From positions 1 through 64,000 of the forward strand of contig NZ_NMQT01000016.1 of NCBI RefSeq assembly GCF_002234405.1: a stretch of 64,000 bases of DNA, in the 5' to 3' direction. The stretch is from Amycolatopsis thailandensis. GTDB lineage: Bacteria; Actinomycetota; Actinomycetes; Mycobacteriales; Pseudonocardiaceae. Made by a program: the position numbers and the translations under genes. This document shows positions 27,254 to 36,376 of the stretch, piece after piece. The first letter of the stretch is position 1. Each line of letters opens with the position of its first letter. A model generated the notes under the pieces. It was not told the DNA's origin, made no database searches, and worked only from the letters and a program-made list of their open reading frames with translations.

Positions 27254-27913
27254 CTAGCTCTGCTGCTCGGCGATGTGCTGCGCGACCGCGTCGGGCAGCG
27301 TGATGGTCAGCGGGGTGCGGACCGGCATCGGCGCGTCACCGCGGTCGACGATGGTGTGCCGCACGATCTCCCGCAGCACCGCCGGCGCCTGCGACGCCTG
27401 GGACTGCGGCCCGGCGATGACGCCGCGAAGCATCCAGCGCGGGCCGTCGACCCCGACGAACCGCAACGCGACGTCGCCGACGATCGCGGACAGCTCCAGC
27501 CCCCACTCCCCCATGCCGACCGAGACCTTGGCACCGTCGGCCCGCAGCTGCTCGGTGAGCTCGGTGCTGACGTCCTTCCACAGGCCGCCGGACCGGGGCG
27601 CCGCGTAACCGCTGACGGTGATCTGGCCCTGCTCGGTGACGACGTGCACCGCGCGGACGCCGCCGCTCTCCGGGTCCATCTCGACCTGGACCTGGGAACC
27701 GTCGGGCACCGGCACCTTCACCGAACCGAGGTCGATCCTCGGGATGCCGTCCTCGGGCGCGTCGGCGAGGTCGAACGGGCCGTCCGCGGTCTCCGACAGC
27801 TGCGACTCGATCTCCTCGGCGTCGTCGGCGGCGCTGTCGGGGCGCTCCTCGACCTCGGGCGCGGCGTGCCGTCCACTCGGCTTCGCGTCGCGCTTGCGTC
27901 CGAAAATCCCCAC
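27254..27913 (-). CDS. DUF3710 family protein
   Basis: 219 residues from GTG 27913, which shares one base with the dut stop. Starts with basic MGIFGRKRDAKPSG, then an acidic stretch, then the conserved DUF3710 core from about residue 55 (PRIDLGSVKVPVPDG, VQVEMDPESGG, GVDGPRWMLRGVIAG). Positional match to Rv2696c. Function unknown; its fixed coupling to dut across actinobacteria hints at nucleotide or DNA metabolism. Confidence 0.88.
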   Translation of the reverse strand: MGIFGRKRDAKPSGRHAAPEVEERPDSAADDAEEIESQLSETADGPFDLADAPEDGIPRIDLGSVKVPVPDGSQVQVEMDPESGGVRAVHVVTEQGQITVSGYAAPRSGGLWKDVSTELTEQLRADGAKVSVGMGEWGLELSAIVGDVALRFVGVDGPRWMLRGVIAGPQSQASQAPAVLREIVRHTIVDRGDAPMPVRTPLTITLPDAVAQHIAEQQS

Positions 27914-28395
27914 TAGTTCTCCGTTCCTTCCCTGGCTCCGGCTCCCAGTGTGGCGTGTCCGCCCGTGGAGCCATACCCACCCTCGCCGCGCTCGGACGAC
28001 TCGAGCTCGGCGACCTCGACGAACTCGGCCTGTTCGACCCGTTGCACGACCAGTTGCGCGATCCGGTCGCCGCGGGTGAGCACGACCTTCTCGGAGAGAT
28101 CATGGTTGATCAGGCAGACGCGGATCTCACCGCGGTACCCGGAGTCGATAGTGCCCGGGGTGTTGACGACCGAGAGGCCGACCCGGGCCGCGAGACCCGA
28201 CCGCGGATGGACGAAGCCGGCGTAGCCGGGTGGCAGGGCGATCGCGACGCCCGTCCCGACCACGCCGCGTTCGCCGGGCGCGAGCACGAGATCCGAAGTG
28301 GTGACGAGGTCGGCGCCCGCGTCACCGGGGCGCGCGTAGGCGGGGAGGGGGACCGAAGGATCGATCCGGGAAAGCAGTACCTGAACGGTGGACAC
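27913..28395 (-). CDS. dut: Deoxyuridine 5'-triphosphate nucleotidohydrolase
   Basis: 160 residues, trimeric dUTPase. All five family motifs are visible: PGDAGADL (1), PRSGLA (2), [11 protein letters not shown] (3, with the catalytic Asp), RGDRIAQLV (4) and the C-terminal Gly-rich [10 protein letters not shown] (5). It hydrolyses dUTP to dUMP, keeping uracil out of DNA and feeding dTMP synthesis. GTG 28395 gives the expected N-terminus; the longer frame adds 23 unlikely residues. Transcription starts divergently from DUF3093. Confidence 0.96.
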   Translation of the reverse strand: MSTVQVLLSRIDPSVPLPAYARPGDAGADLVTTSDLVLAPGERGVVGTGVAIALPPGYAGFVHPRSGLAARVGLSVVNTPGTIDSGYRGEIRVCLINHDLSEKVVLTRGDRIAQLVVQRVEQAEFVEVAELESSERGEGGYGSTGGHATLGAGAREGTEN

Positions 28396-28419
28396 GGGCG
28401 GCGAGACTACCCTGAACAC

Positions 28420-28920
28420 GTGGGTGAAAGCGTGAACACGGCCGAAGGCGGCACCGTCGGGCATTCAGAGCGGCTCTACGTCCCTTGGTGGGGCTGGCCG
28501 TTGCCGCTGCTGGGCGGCGGGCTGCTGGCGGCGGAGATCGACATGGGCTATCCCGGGCTCCGCGGCTGGCTGCCGTATGTGGTGCTGATCCCCGCGGTGA
28601 TCGCGCTGATGATCTCGCTCGGCCGGTCTCGCGTCCGCGTCACCGGAGGCGCCGAGCCCGAACTGTGGCTGCGAGACGCGCACCTGCCGCTGAAGTTCGT
28701 CGGCGACGTCGAGGTCATCGACAAGGAAGCGAAGCGCAAGGCGCTCGGCCGCGACGCCGATCCGGCCGCCTTCGTGCTGCACCGGGGCTGGGTCGGCCCG
28801 GTCGTGCGGGTCTGGCTCACCGACCCCGATGACCCGACGCCGTACTGGCTGTTCAGCACGCGCAATCCGGAGAAGGTGGCGGCGCTGCTGCGCCGGACCG
28901 CTTCGAAGTCTTCGGAGTAG
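28420..28920 (+). CDS. DUF3093 membrane protein
   Basis: 166 residues from GTG 28420 (GTG 28432 is an alternative). Two closely spaced transmembrane helices (about 24-62: [12 protein letters not shown] and [15 protein letters not shown]) are followed by a cytosolic domain with the DUF3093 phrases [47 protein letters not shown]. Rv2698 counterpart. TACCCT at 28409-28414 could be a -10 giving a leaderless mRNA. Function unknown; the last phrase resembles a PH-like domain. Confidence 0.8.
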   Translation: MGESVNTAEGGTVGHSERLYVPWWGWPLPLLGGGLLAAEIDMGYPGLRGWLPYVVLIPAVIALMISLGRSRVRVTGGAEPELWLRDAHLPLKFVGDVEVIDKEAKRKALGRDADPAAFVLHRGWVGPVVRVWLTDPDDPTPYWLFSTRNPEKVAALLRRTASKSSE

Positions 28921-28938
28921 CGGATCCCGGACACGGGA

Positions 28939-28968
28939 AAGGGGGCCGGCCATGTGGCCGACCCCCTT
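28939..28968. terminator. Terminator between convergent DUF3093 and DUF4193
   Basis: AAGGGGGccGGCCA pairs with TGGCCgaCCCCCTT (28939-28968) with a tiny loop, followed by ATTCCTGTT on the plus strand. It lies 18 bases past the DUF3093 stop. Confidence 0.75.
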
Positions 28969-29021
28969 ATTCCTGTTCAGTCCCCGAAACCCCTGTCGCG
29001 CCGTCCCCTGTGCCCGTAGGC

Positions 29022-29330
29022 TCAGGCGCAGTCGCGGCAGATGAGCCGTCCGCCACTCTCCTCCGCCAGCCTGCTGCGGTGATGCACCAGGAAGCAGACG
29101 GAGCAGGTGAACTCGTCGGCCTGCTTGGGCACGACCTTGACGGTCAGGTCCTCCCCGGAAAGTCCGGAGAGGTCCGCGCCCGGCAGCTCGAAGTTCTCGG
29201 CGGTCGCGTCCTCGTCGACGTCCACGACGCCGGACTGGTTTTCGTTGCGCCGTGCCTTCAGCTCTTCCAACGAGTCTTCGGCCAGCTCGTCGGCTTCGCT
29301 GCGGCGCGGAGCGTCGTAGTCGGTCGCCAT
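29022..29330 (-). CDS. DUF4193 zinc-ribbon protein
   Basis: 102 residues. The N-terminus has MATDYDAPR and an acidic helix (ADELAEDSLEELKARR); the C-terminus has CSVC (about residue 75) and CRDC (ending at 101), a probable zinc ribbon. Counterpart of Rv2699c. GAGGGA precedes the ATG. Function unknown; the zinc pair and acidic body resemble small actinobacterial transcription-associated proteins, without proof. Confidence 0.9.
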   Translation of the reverse strand: MATDYDAPRRSEADELAEDSLEELKARRNENQSGVVDVDEDATAENFELPGADLSGLSGEDLTVKVVPKQADEFTCSVCFLVHHRSRLAEESGGRLICRDCA

Positions 29331-29783
29331 TAGTCCCTCACCCCTGCGATGCTTTCGATGTCAGATGGCCCGGACACACGAGCGCGCGGCTCGTGAGTCC
29401 TTCGTGCCGCTGGTTAACGTCCCAGCGCCCCTGTTTGTGCCCGGCTGGGCAGTGAGCGAGGTCTCTCTTTTGCGCCTCTTACTGCCGCCTGAGCCCGCGA
29501 AGGGTAGCTCACCTCGATACCGGCTCTGCAACGAGTCAGACATTGCCGCGATTACGTCACCCAACAGGGGGAACCTGTCTTCAAGACGTCTGTCCTCCGA
29601 ATGGGTTGCCCCCACGTCGGGTACCTCACCGCATGGGCCCGGCCGCTTGCCCGGAGTGGCCATCGCGTGGTGCTATCCGGAGGCCCGCGCCGATCGCTTC
29701 CGCCGCAACGCATAGGCTGATCGGACACGATGGTGAGATAAAGCACCGTCCGGGGATCCGGGCTTTGGGGAAGGGACTGGCAG
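29331..29783. other. 453-base intergenic region between divergent DUF4193 and cei
   Basis: No convincing coding frame on either strand. A TAGGCT element at 29713-29718 could be a -10 for cei, with no good -35. The frame 29361-29663 on the minus strand has unremarkable, low-complexity composition. Unusually long for this compact block, so a regulatory RNA or multiple promoters are possible; I see no recognisable RNA family. Confidence 0.5.
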
Positions 29784-30467
29784 GTGGCGTCGGGGAACGG
29801 CATCGGGGACCGCGGGGCGAGGCCGTATCGCAAGCACAAGCCGCTGCCCGCACTCATCGTCATCGGGGTGCTGGCGCTCGGCGCGGTGATCGTCTGGGTG
29901 AACGTCGTGGCGAGCAACGCCGACATCGACGCCAAGATCCGCTGCTCTCCTCCGCCCATCGCCCAGGAGGGCGTCACGTACACGCCCCTGGCGCACGACG
30001 GTCTCGACGACCGCGCGCCGGTGCCGCCGGACAAGGTCGCCCTTCAGGTGCTCAACGGCTCGCAGGTCCGCGGCCAGGGCGGCATCGCCACCAACACGCT
30101 CCGGGAAATCGGCTTCACCCAGGTGCTCGAACCCGCCAGCGACCCGGCTTACAAGAACGCCGAAGCCAAGTGCCGCGGCCAGATCCGCTTCGGCGAGAAC
30201 GGCGCGGCCGCGGCCCGCACGCTGAGCCTGGTGGTCCCGTGCGCCGAACTGGTCAAGGACAACCGCAAGGACGCTTCGGTCACGCTCACCACCGGCACCC
30301 TGCTCGGCGACATCCGCCCGAAGGCGGAGGCCCGCAAGGTCCTCGACCAGCTCACGCACTGGTCGAAGGCGCAGCAGGGCAACGGCGGCGGTGAGCAGTC
30401 CGCGGGCGGCGGTGCCCCGGTCATCGACCAGGCCCTGCTGAAGGCCGCCCGCGAAGCGCCCTGCTGA
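29784..30467 (+). CDS. cei: Envelope integrity protein Cei (LytR C-terminal domain)
   Basis: 227 residues from GTG 29784 (AAGGGA upstream). A basic cytosolic start (RPYRKHKPLP) leads into one transmembrane helix (about 23-43, ALIVIGVLALGAVIVWVNVV); the exported part contains a LytR_C domain (about 88-200) with VALQVLNGSQVRGQGG. The Cys pair CSPPP/CRGQ and VVPCAELV may form disulphides. Rv2700 orthologs maintain cell-envelope integrity. Convergent with suhB, separated by the 30477-30537 palindrome. Confidence 0.85.
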   Translation: MASGNGIGDRGARPYRKHKPLPALIVIGVLALGAVIVWVNVVASNADIDAKIRCSPPPIAQEGVTYTPLAHDGLDDRAPVPPDKVALQVLNGSQVRGQGGIATNTLREIGFTQVLEPASDPAYKNAEAKCRGQIRFGENGAAAARTLSLVVPCAELVKDNRKDASVTLTTGTLLGDIRPKAEARKVLDQLTHWSKAQQGNGGGEQSAGGGAPVIDQALLKAAREAPC

Positions 30468-30476
30468 CCCACCCTC

Positions 30477-30537
30477 AAGCGCTATGAAGGACGCTTTCAT
30501 TGCAAATTTTGCAATGAAAGCGTCCTTCATAGCGCTT
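30477..30537. repeat. Palindrome, GCAAATTTTGC-core family, copy 2
   Basis: A perfect 61-base palindrome: 30-base arms 30477-30506 and 30508-30537 around one T, outer ends AAGCGCTATGAAGG and CCTTCATAGCGCTT. It fills nearly all of the 79 bases between the convergent cei and suhB stops. Same core and ends as the copies at 12016 and 63368. Confidence 0.92.
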
Positions 30538-30546
30538 ACCGGGAGC

Positions 30547-31365
30547 TCAGATCGTGCCCACACCCGAGTCGATCAGCGCCTGACGCAATGGCGCCGCGAT
30601 CGACGGCGCCACCGCGAACGTCGCGTCCGGCCCCAGCTCGGCGTCCTCCCCCGGCACCGACACCAGGGCACCCGCCTCGGCGGCGATGAGAGCGCCGGCG
30701 GCCCAGTCCCAGCGTCCGAGGCCGTGTTCGACATAGGCGTCCAGCCAGCCCGCCGCGACAGCGCACAGATCCAGTGAGGCGGCCCCGTTGCGCCGGACAT
30801 CCCGCACCCGCGTCGCCAGTTCCGCGACGAACCGGGCCTGCTTCGCGCGCCGTTCGACCTTGTAGGCGAATCCGGTGCCGACGAGCGTCAGATCCAGCCG
30901 GGAAGGGGTGTTGACCGACAACGGCCGCCCGTCGAGGAACGCGCCCTGCCCGCGCGCGGCGGTCCAGCGGCGCCCGCTGACCGGTTCGATCACGGCTCCC
31001 GCCACTGACACCCCGCCGACCTGGGCGGCCACCGAAACGGCGAACCACGGCAGCCCATAGAGGAAGTTCACCGTCCCGTCGATCGGGTCGACCACCCAGG
31101 TCACCCCGTCGCCGGCGATCCCGCCGCCCTCCTCACCGAGCACGGCGTCGTCCGGGCGCAGTTCGGCGAGCCGGGCGCGCACCAGCCGTTCCGACTCGTG
31201 GTCCACCGCGGTCACCACGTCGGTGTCGGCGGATTTGGTGTCCACCCGCACCTCGCGGCCCGCGTTCATCCCGGTCCAGGCCTCGTGGACCAGTTCGGCG
31301 GCCTCGCCCGCGACACGCTCGGCGACACTCTTCAGCAACGTCTCGTCAACTCCCACGTCCGCCAT
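30547..31365 (-). CDS. suhB: Inositol-1-monophosphatase family protein
   Basis: 272 residues from ATG 31365. Metal-binding motifs of the inositol monophosphatase family are present: GEEGGG (about 85), [15 protein letters not shown] (about 98-112, the DPxDGT signature) and [15 protein letters not shown] (about 220). It releases inositol from inositol 1-phosphate, feeding phosphatidylinositol/mycothiol, though the family also takes NADP or FBP. Rv2701c counterpart. It diverges from ppgK. Confidence 0.9.
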   Translation of the reverse strand: MADVGVDETLLKSVAERVAGEAAELVHEAWTGMNAGREVRVDTKSADTDVVTAVDHESERLVRARLAELRPDDAVLGEEGGGIAGDGVTWVVDPIDGTVNFLYGLPWFAVSVAAQVGGVSVAGAVIEPVSGRRWTAARGQGAFLDGRPLSVNTPSRLDLTLVGTGFAYKVERRAKQARFVAELATRVRDVRRNGAASLDLCAVAAGWLDAYVEHGLGRWDWAAGALIAAEAGALVSVPGEDAELGPDATFAVAPSIAAPLRQALIDSGVGTI

Positions 31366-31429
31366 GTCACCACATCCGGTTAAAGTCTCCGAGGCAGGCT
31401 TCTGAATCGTGCGAGAAGGGACCACGTCC

Positions 31430-32194
<765 letters not shown>

Positions 32195-32301
32195 CGCGAC
32201 CGGGCTGACATCCGCGCCATGGATGTCACTTCGGCGGGTCGCACGGCGTGTCGCGCCCGCCGGGTGGTGGTCCGCGCCGCGACGCTGTCACGTATCGTCG
32301 T

Positions 32302-32307
32302 TACAAT
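32302..32307 (+). promoter_or_regulatory. Possible -10 element of sigA
   Basis: TACAAT in CGTTACAATGG lies 133 bases before the sigA GTG. It is a near-consensus -10 hexamer but has no obvious -35 at the right distance. The 245-base gap 32195-32439 holds no gene. Confidence 0.35.
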
Positions 32308-32439
32308 GGAACACGGCCCACGGCGGCGGCACCCATGAGAACGAGGGAAACCGCAGGCCGAGGGGTGTTCCCCGAATTTGAGGCAGCCGAGACCATCACG
32401 CCTCGGCTCGTCATGATCGACCGCTGCGAAAGGGCGTAA

Positions 32440-33840
32440 GTGGCAGCCGCAAGAACCGCAACCCGAAGCGGGACGAAGACAGCGACCGCAGCCGGCGAGC
32501 CGGCCGACGAGGCAGCCACCGACGCGGCGAAGCCCGCGGCGCGCAAGACCGCCGCCAAGGCGGCCGGCGCGAAGAAGGCCCCGGCGAAGAAGGCTCCGGC
32601 CAAGAAACCCACCACCAAGGGCGCCAAGACCGAAGACGGCGATCCGGAAGACGGTCCCGGCGAGCTCGACGAAGCCGACCTCGAAACCCCGGATCTCTCG
32701 GACCTCGAAGAGGTCGAGGTGGACGTCGTCGACGCTTCCGTCACCGAGGAGACGGAAGAGGACGCGGAGTCCGAGGAGGACGTCGAAGAGACGCCCGCCC
32801 GCGGACGCCGCACGTCGACCGACAAGAACGCCGGCAAGACCTCCGACAACCCGGACTTCGTCTGGGACGAGGAAGAGTCCGAGGCGCTGCGCCAGGCCCG
32901 CAAGGACGCCGAGCTCACCGCTTCGGCCGACTCGGTCCGCGCGTACCTCAAGCAGATCGGCAAGGTCGCCCTGCTGAACGCCGAGGAGGAGGTGGAGCTC
33001 GCCAAGCGCATCGAGGCCGGGCTCTACGCCGCCGAGCGCGTCCGCAACGCCGAGGAGGAGGGCGAGAAGCTCGTCACCCAGATGCGGCGCGACCTCAAGT
33101 GGATCGTGCGCGACGGTGAGCGGGCGAAGAACCACCTCCTGGAGGCGAACCTCCGGCTCGTGGTCTCGCTGGCCAAGCGCTACACCGGCCGTGGCATGGC
33201 GTTCCTGGACCTGATCCAGGAAGGCAACCTCGGTCTGATCCGCGCGGTCGAGAAGTTCGACTACACCAAGGGCTACAAGTTCTCCACGTACGCCACCTGG
33301 TGGATCCGGCAGGCGATCACCCGCGCGATGGCCGACCAGGCCCGCACCATCCGTATCCCGGTGCACATGGTCGAGGTCATCAACAAGCTCGGCCGTATAC
33401 AGCGTGAGCTGTTGCAGGACCTCGGTCGCGAGCCCACTCCCGAAGAGCTCGCGAAGGAAATGGACATCTCCCCGGAGAAGGTCCTCGAGATCCAGCAGTA
33501 CGCCCGCGAGCCGATCTCGCTCGACCAGACCATCGGCGACGAAGGCGACTCGCAGCTCGGTGACTTCATCGAAGACTCCGAGGCTGTCGTCGCGGTCGAC
33601 GCGGTGTCGTTCACGCTGTTGCAGGACCAGCTCCAGTCGGTGCTGCAGACACTGTCCGAACGTGAGGCGGGGGTGGTGCGGCTGCGGTTCGGCCTCACCG
33701 ACGGCCAGCCGCGCACGCTCGACGAGATCGGCCAGGTGTACGGGGTGACCCGTGAGCGCATCCGGCAGATCGAGTCGAAGACGATGTCGAAGCTGCGTCA
33801 CCCGTCGCGTTCGCAGGTGCTGCGCGACTACCTGGACTGA
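32440..33840 (+). CDS. sigA: Principal RNA polymerase sigma factor SigA/HrdB
   Basis: 466 residues. A Lys/Ala-rich basic N-terminus (AKKAPAKK repeats) and an acidic linker (about 65-130) precede the conserved part: region 1.2 ([16 protein letters not shown]), 2.1-2.4 ([58 protein letters not shown]), region 3, and region 4.2 ([20 protein letters not shown]). The nearly invariant region 2.4 and 4.2 mark it as the housekeeping factor. GTG start after AAAGGG. It ends the conserved 15-gene block. Confidence 0.97.
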   Translation: MAAARTATRSGTKTATAAGEPADEAATDAAKPAARKTAAKAAGAKKAPAKKAPAKKPTTKGAKTEDGDPEDGPGELDEADLETPDLSDLEEVEVDVVDASVTEETEEDAESEEDVEETPARGRRTSTDKNAGKTSDNPDFVWDEEESEALRQARKDAELTASADSVRAYLKQIGKVALLNAEEEVELAKRIEAGLYAAERVRNAEEEGEKLVTQMRRDLKWIVRDGERAKNHLLEANLRLVVSLAKRYTGRGMAFLDLIQEGNLGLIRAVEKFDYTKGYKFSTYATWWIRQAITRAMADQARTIRIPVHMVEVINKLGRIQRELLQDLGREPTPEELAKEMDISPEKVLEIQQYAREPISLDQTIGDEGDSQLGDFIEDSEAVVAVDAVSFTLLQDQLQSVLQTLSEREAGVVRLRFGLTDGQPRTLDEIGQVYGVTRERIRQIESKTMSKLRHPSRSQVLRDYLD

Positions 33841-33857
33841 GTTTCAGGTTCACGGAG

Positions 33858-33889
33858 AACCCCGTCACCGTTTCGGTGGCGGGGTTTTT
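33858..33889 (+). terminator. Rho-independent terminator of sigA
   Basis: AACCCCGTCACC (33858-33869) pairs with GGTGGCGGGGTT (33875-33886) with one mismatch and is followed by TTT. It starts 17 bases after the stop. Confidence 0.88.
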
Positions 33890-33933
33890 CGTGTCCGGTG
33901 TCGAAACGCGGCCCGCCCGTTCGACGCGTGGGT

Positions 33934-34452
33934 ATGACGAAACCTCACGCGACCGAGAACCTCGACCGTTACGGCTCCGCGGAGCTGCCGTGGAGCCGTC
34001 CCCGCGACATCCTCGCCGAGGACACGCCCACCGCCGACCTGACCTTCTTCGTGACGACCGTGCGAGCCGACGGGCGTCCGCACTCGGCGGGCGTCGGGGC
34101 GGTCTGGGTGGACGACGCCCTGTACTTCAAGGGCGGACCCGGCACCCGCCGATCCCGCAACCTGGCCGAGAACCCGGCGTGCGCCGTTTCGGTGCGCCTG
34201 CGGGGTATCGACCTCACGCTGGAAGGCGAGGCACACCGCGTTACCGACCCGGCGACCCTGGAGCGGGTGGCGGCGGTCTACCGGACCGGCGGCTGGCCCG
34301 CCTCGGTGGAGGGCGACGCGCTCACGGCCCCCTTCAGCGCGCCCAGCGCCGGGGCGCCGCCCTGGCACCTGTACCGCCTCACCCTGCGTCGCGCCATCGG
34401 TGTCGCGGGTGCCGAACCGCACGGCGCCACCCGCTGGGACTTCACCCCCTGA
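33934..34452 (+). CDS. Pyridoxamine 5'-phosphate oxidase-like split-barrel protein
   Basis: 172 residues from ATG 33934. The split-barrel pattern is clear: TFFVTTVRADGRPHSAGVGAVWVDDALYF (strands 1-3), KGGPGTRRSRNLAENPACAVSV (cofactor phosphate-binding loop) and a C-terminal strand RLTLRRAIGV. Members bind FMN, F420 or haem and reduce or oxidise small molecules. It sits alone after sigA and converges on the secreted protein at 34689 across the 21-bp array. Confidence 0.8.
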   Translation: MTKPHATENLDRYGSAELPWSRPRDILAEDTPTADLTFFVTTVRADGRPHSAGVGAVWVDDALYFKGGPGTRRSRNLAENPACAVSVRLRGIDLTLEGEAHRVTDPATLERVAAVYRTGGWPASVEGDALTAPFSAPSAGAPPWHLYRLTLRRAIGVAGAEPHGATRWDFTP

Positions 34453-34455
34453 CCC

Positions 34456-34691
34456 CGTGACTCGCGTGCTCAAACCCGTGACTCGCGTGCTTGGAAACGT
34501 GACTCGCGTGCTTGAACCCGGAACTCACGTGATCAGACACGGAACTCACGTGATTGGGCGGCGAACTCGGGTGCGGCAGCCAGTCCCGCGAGTTCCGGCT
34601 CCAAGCACGCGAGTTCCGGCTCCAAGCACGTGAGTTACGGGTCTAAGCACGTGAGTTACGGGTTCAAGCACGCGAGTTCCGGGTCTGATCA
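34456..34691. repeat. Segmented palindromic array A, 21-bp units
   Basis: Six direct 21-bp units (34456, 34477, 34498, 34519, 34540, 34562; consensus about CGTGACTCGCGTGCTTGAACC) are followed by five units in reverse orientation whose CGCGAGTTCCGG cores start at 34587, 34608, 34629, 34650 and 34671. Spacing is exactly 21 except for one extra base near the centre. The array fills the whole space between the convergent stops at 34452 and 34689 and includes the latter stop codon. Confidence 0.92.
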
Positions 34692-35888
34692 CGCCCGGCC
34701 GGTCAGGGTGGTCCAGGGGACGTGCACGGTCACCCGTTCCCGCAGCTGCTCGTTCATCAGCCACAGCTCCCCCGTCGCGGGCCAGTACGACAGGTTCTGC
34801 GAGTTCACCGGCGCCTGGCCGCTCAACCGTGACGTCGAGGTGCCGCCGACCCCGCCGTGCAGGCACGACGGATGGTCGCCGGCCACCCCGGCGTACTCCG
34901 GGCACACACCGGTCATCACGAAATACCCGTTGCGCGCCACCGCTCCCTGCATGCCCCACACCGGCGACACGAACCCTTCCTTCGCGTGCACGGTCCCGTC
35001 GGCCGACACCTTGGGCAGACCGGTCGCGCGGTCGAACGGCCAGCGCAGCACCCGGCTCCCGGCCGCGTTGGAGATGTGCTCGGAGGTCACGATCGAACCG
35101 TCACTGTGGTCGAAGGACATCGTCGAGAGGCACGGGCGTGGCCCTGGCGCGTTGGTGCAGGCGCCGCCGCCGGGATACCAGTACGCGCCGATCTGCGGCA
35201 TCGCGTAGTCGTAGTACGCCGCGTGGTACTTGCCGTCCGAGCCCTTGCCGACGACACCGGAGCTGTCGTCGACCTTCCAGAAGTGTGTCGTGTCGAAGAC
35301 CCGCACCACGCCGCCGGTAGTCGCGACGAACAGCCGGTTCCCGATCCAGGTCATGCCGTGCCCGTGCCCCTGCACGACGGCGAAATTGTCGTTCGACGTC
35401 GGTTCGACGAGCAGCACGTGCCGGTAGCCCAGTCCAGTCGCGTCCACAAAGGACAGACGGACCATGGTGTCGCCGGGAGTGTGCCAGGACGCCGCCATGA
35501 CCCGCTTGCCGCCGACCTTCCCGGTCGCCGCGTCGGCGTCGCCGGAACCGGTCAGTCCCTGCGGGATCCAGTCGTTGGTCTTGTCGTCATTGGCGTCCTC
35601 CCAGCAGAATCCCGCCGGTTTCAGCGCCGCCGCGAGGTACGTGCCGTGACACAGCGGCCGTGCCTTCCGGTTCGCCGACGACAGGATCTCCGGCAGGCCG
35701 CGTGCCGGGAGCTGCCTCTCCAGGGCGGCGATCCGCGCGCCGTAGGTGTCGAAGGTCGTCCCGGACGTCCAGCGGAAGCCGTCGACCGTGGCCGCGTCCA
35801 TCCGGGGGAAGGCGGCCGCGGCGGAGGCGGCCCCGGGGATGAGCGCGAACACCAGCAGGAGTGAAGCGAGAAGTCCCAGCCTCTTCAT
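34689..35888 (-). CDS. Secreted protein of unknown function, possibly beta-propeller
   Basis: 399 residues. A Sec signal peptide (MKRLGLLASLLLVFALIPGAASA, cleavage near 23) is evident. The mature part has repeated strand-rich blocks with W, Y and Gly (ASWHTPGDTMVRLSFVD, GMTWIGNRLFVATTGGVVRVFDT, MSFDHSDGSIVTSEHI, SYWPATGELWLMNEQ), suggesting a propeller-like fold. Cys residues are scattered in pairs. No family is recognised. The stop codon lies in array A, just as the other secreted protein (58847) ends in array B. Confidence 0.8.
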   Translation of the reverse strand: MKRLGLLASLLLVFALIPGAASAAAAFPRMDAATVDGFRWTSGTTFDTYGARIAALERQLPARGLPEILSSANRKARPLCHGTYLAAALKPAGFCWEDANDDKTNDWIPQGLTGSGDADAATGKVGGKRVMAASWHTPGDTMVRLSFVDATGLGYRHVLLVEPTSNDNFAVVQGHGHGMTWIGNRLFVATTGGVVRVFDTTHFWKVDDSSGVVGKGSDGKYHAAYYDYAMPQIGAYWYPGGGACTNAPGPRPCLSTMSFDHSDGSIVTSEHISNAAGSRVLRWPFDRATGLPKVSADGTVHAKEGFVSPVWGMQGAVARNGYFVMTGVCPEYAGVAGDHPSCLHGGVGGTSTSRLSGQAPVNSQNLSYWPATGELWLMNEQLRERVTVHVPWTTLTGRA

Positions 35889-35934
35889 GCCCGCGAGCTT
35901 CCCGGCCACGCGCATACTTTCGATACAAACCGCG

Positions 35935-36312
35935 TCAGGACACGGAAAGTCCGCGCTCCGCCAGGGATTCCTCGACACGCAGCCGTTCGATGCCGCGGTC
36001 GAAACCCTCCGGCAGTTCGTCCAGCCGATGGTCGACTTCGACCTCGCGGCAGGCCTGGACGAGCAGCGCGTCGTACGCCTGCCTGGTGCCGTACCGGCGG
36101 ACGGCGGACGCCCCGGAAGGAAGTTCCGCCAGAAGCCGGTGAACGCGACGGAGGTCGGCTGCGAGCTTTTCGATGGGCGGTCCGATCGGGACTGCCGGCT
36201 CGCGGCGACGGTGCCACCGGCGCAGAACGACGGGCGCTTTCAGCGCGCACCAGAAAAGAACCGACGGCGCCACGGCGACAACGGTGTACAGCGCGACAGG
36301 CCCGGTGGCCAC
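35935..36312 (-). CDS. Small hypothetical membrane-anchored protein
   Basis: 125 residues, start codon at 36312 (64 bases from the divergent methyltransferase). One N-terminal transmembrane helix (about 5-26, VALYTVVAVAPSVLFWCAL) is followed by a basic stretch (RRWHRRREP) and a soluble helical domain (YGTRQAYDALLVQACREVEVDHRLDELP). A widely seen actinobacterial pattern without known function. Codon use is that of its neighbours. Confidence 0.7.
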   Translation of the reverse strand: MATGPVALYTVVAVAPSVLFWCALKAPVVLRRWHRRREPAVPIGPPIEKLAADLRRVHRLLAELPSGASAVRRYGTRQAYDALLVQACREVEVDHRLDELPEGFDRGIERLRVEESLAERGLSVS

Positions 36313-36376
36313 GACTCGATGGTAACCCCCGGGCGGACCACCGGAGAATCCGTGAATCCGGGCTATATTCGCGGCT

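Noticed and set aside
29361-29663. 100-codon minus-strand ORF in the cei upstream gap
   Set aside because: No ribosome site, unremarkable composition, no recognisable motif.
34400-34633. Plus-strand frame with heptad repeats (VTRVLEPGTHV type), and its minus-strand counterpart 34546-34959
   Set aside because: 21 bp is seven codons, so any frame through the 21-bp array gives heptads. No ribosome site, and the start lies inside the flavin-protein gene.
34456-34691. CRISPR array
   Set aside because: Units are contiguous with no spacers, half of them are inverted, and no cas genes are near.
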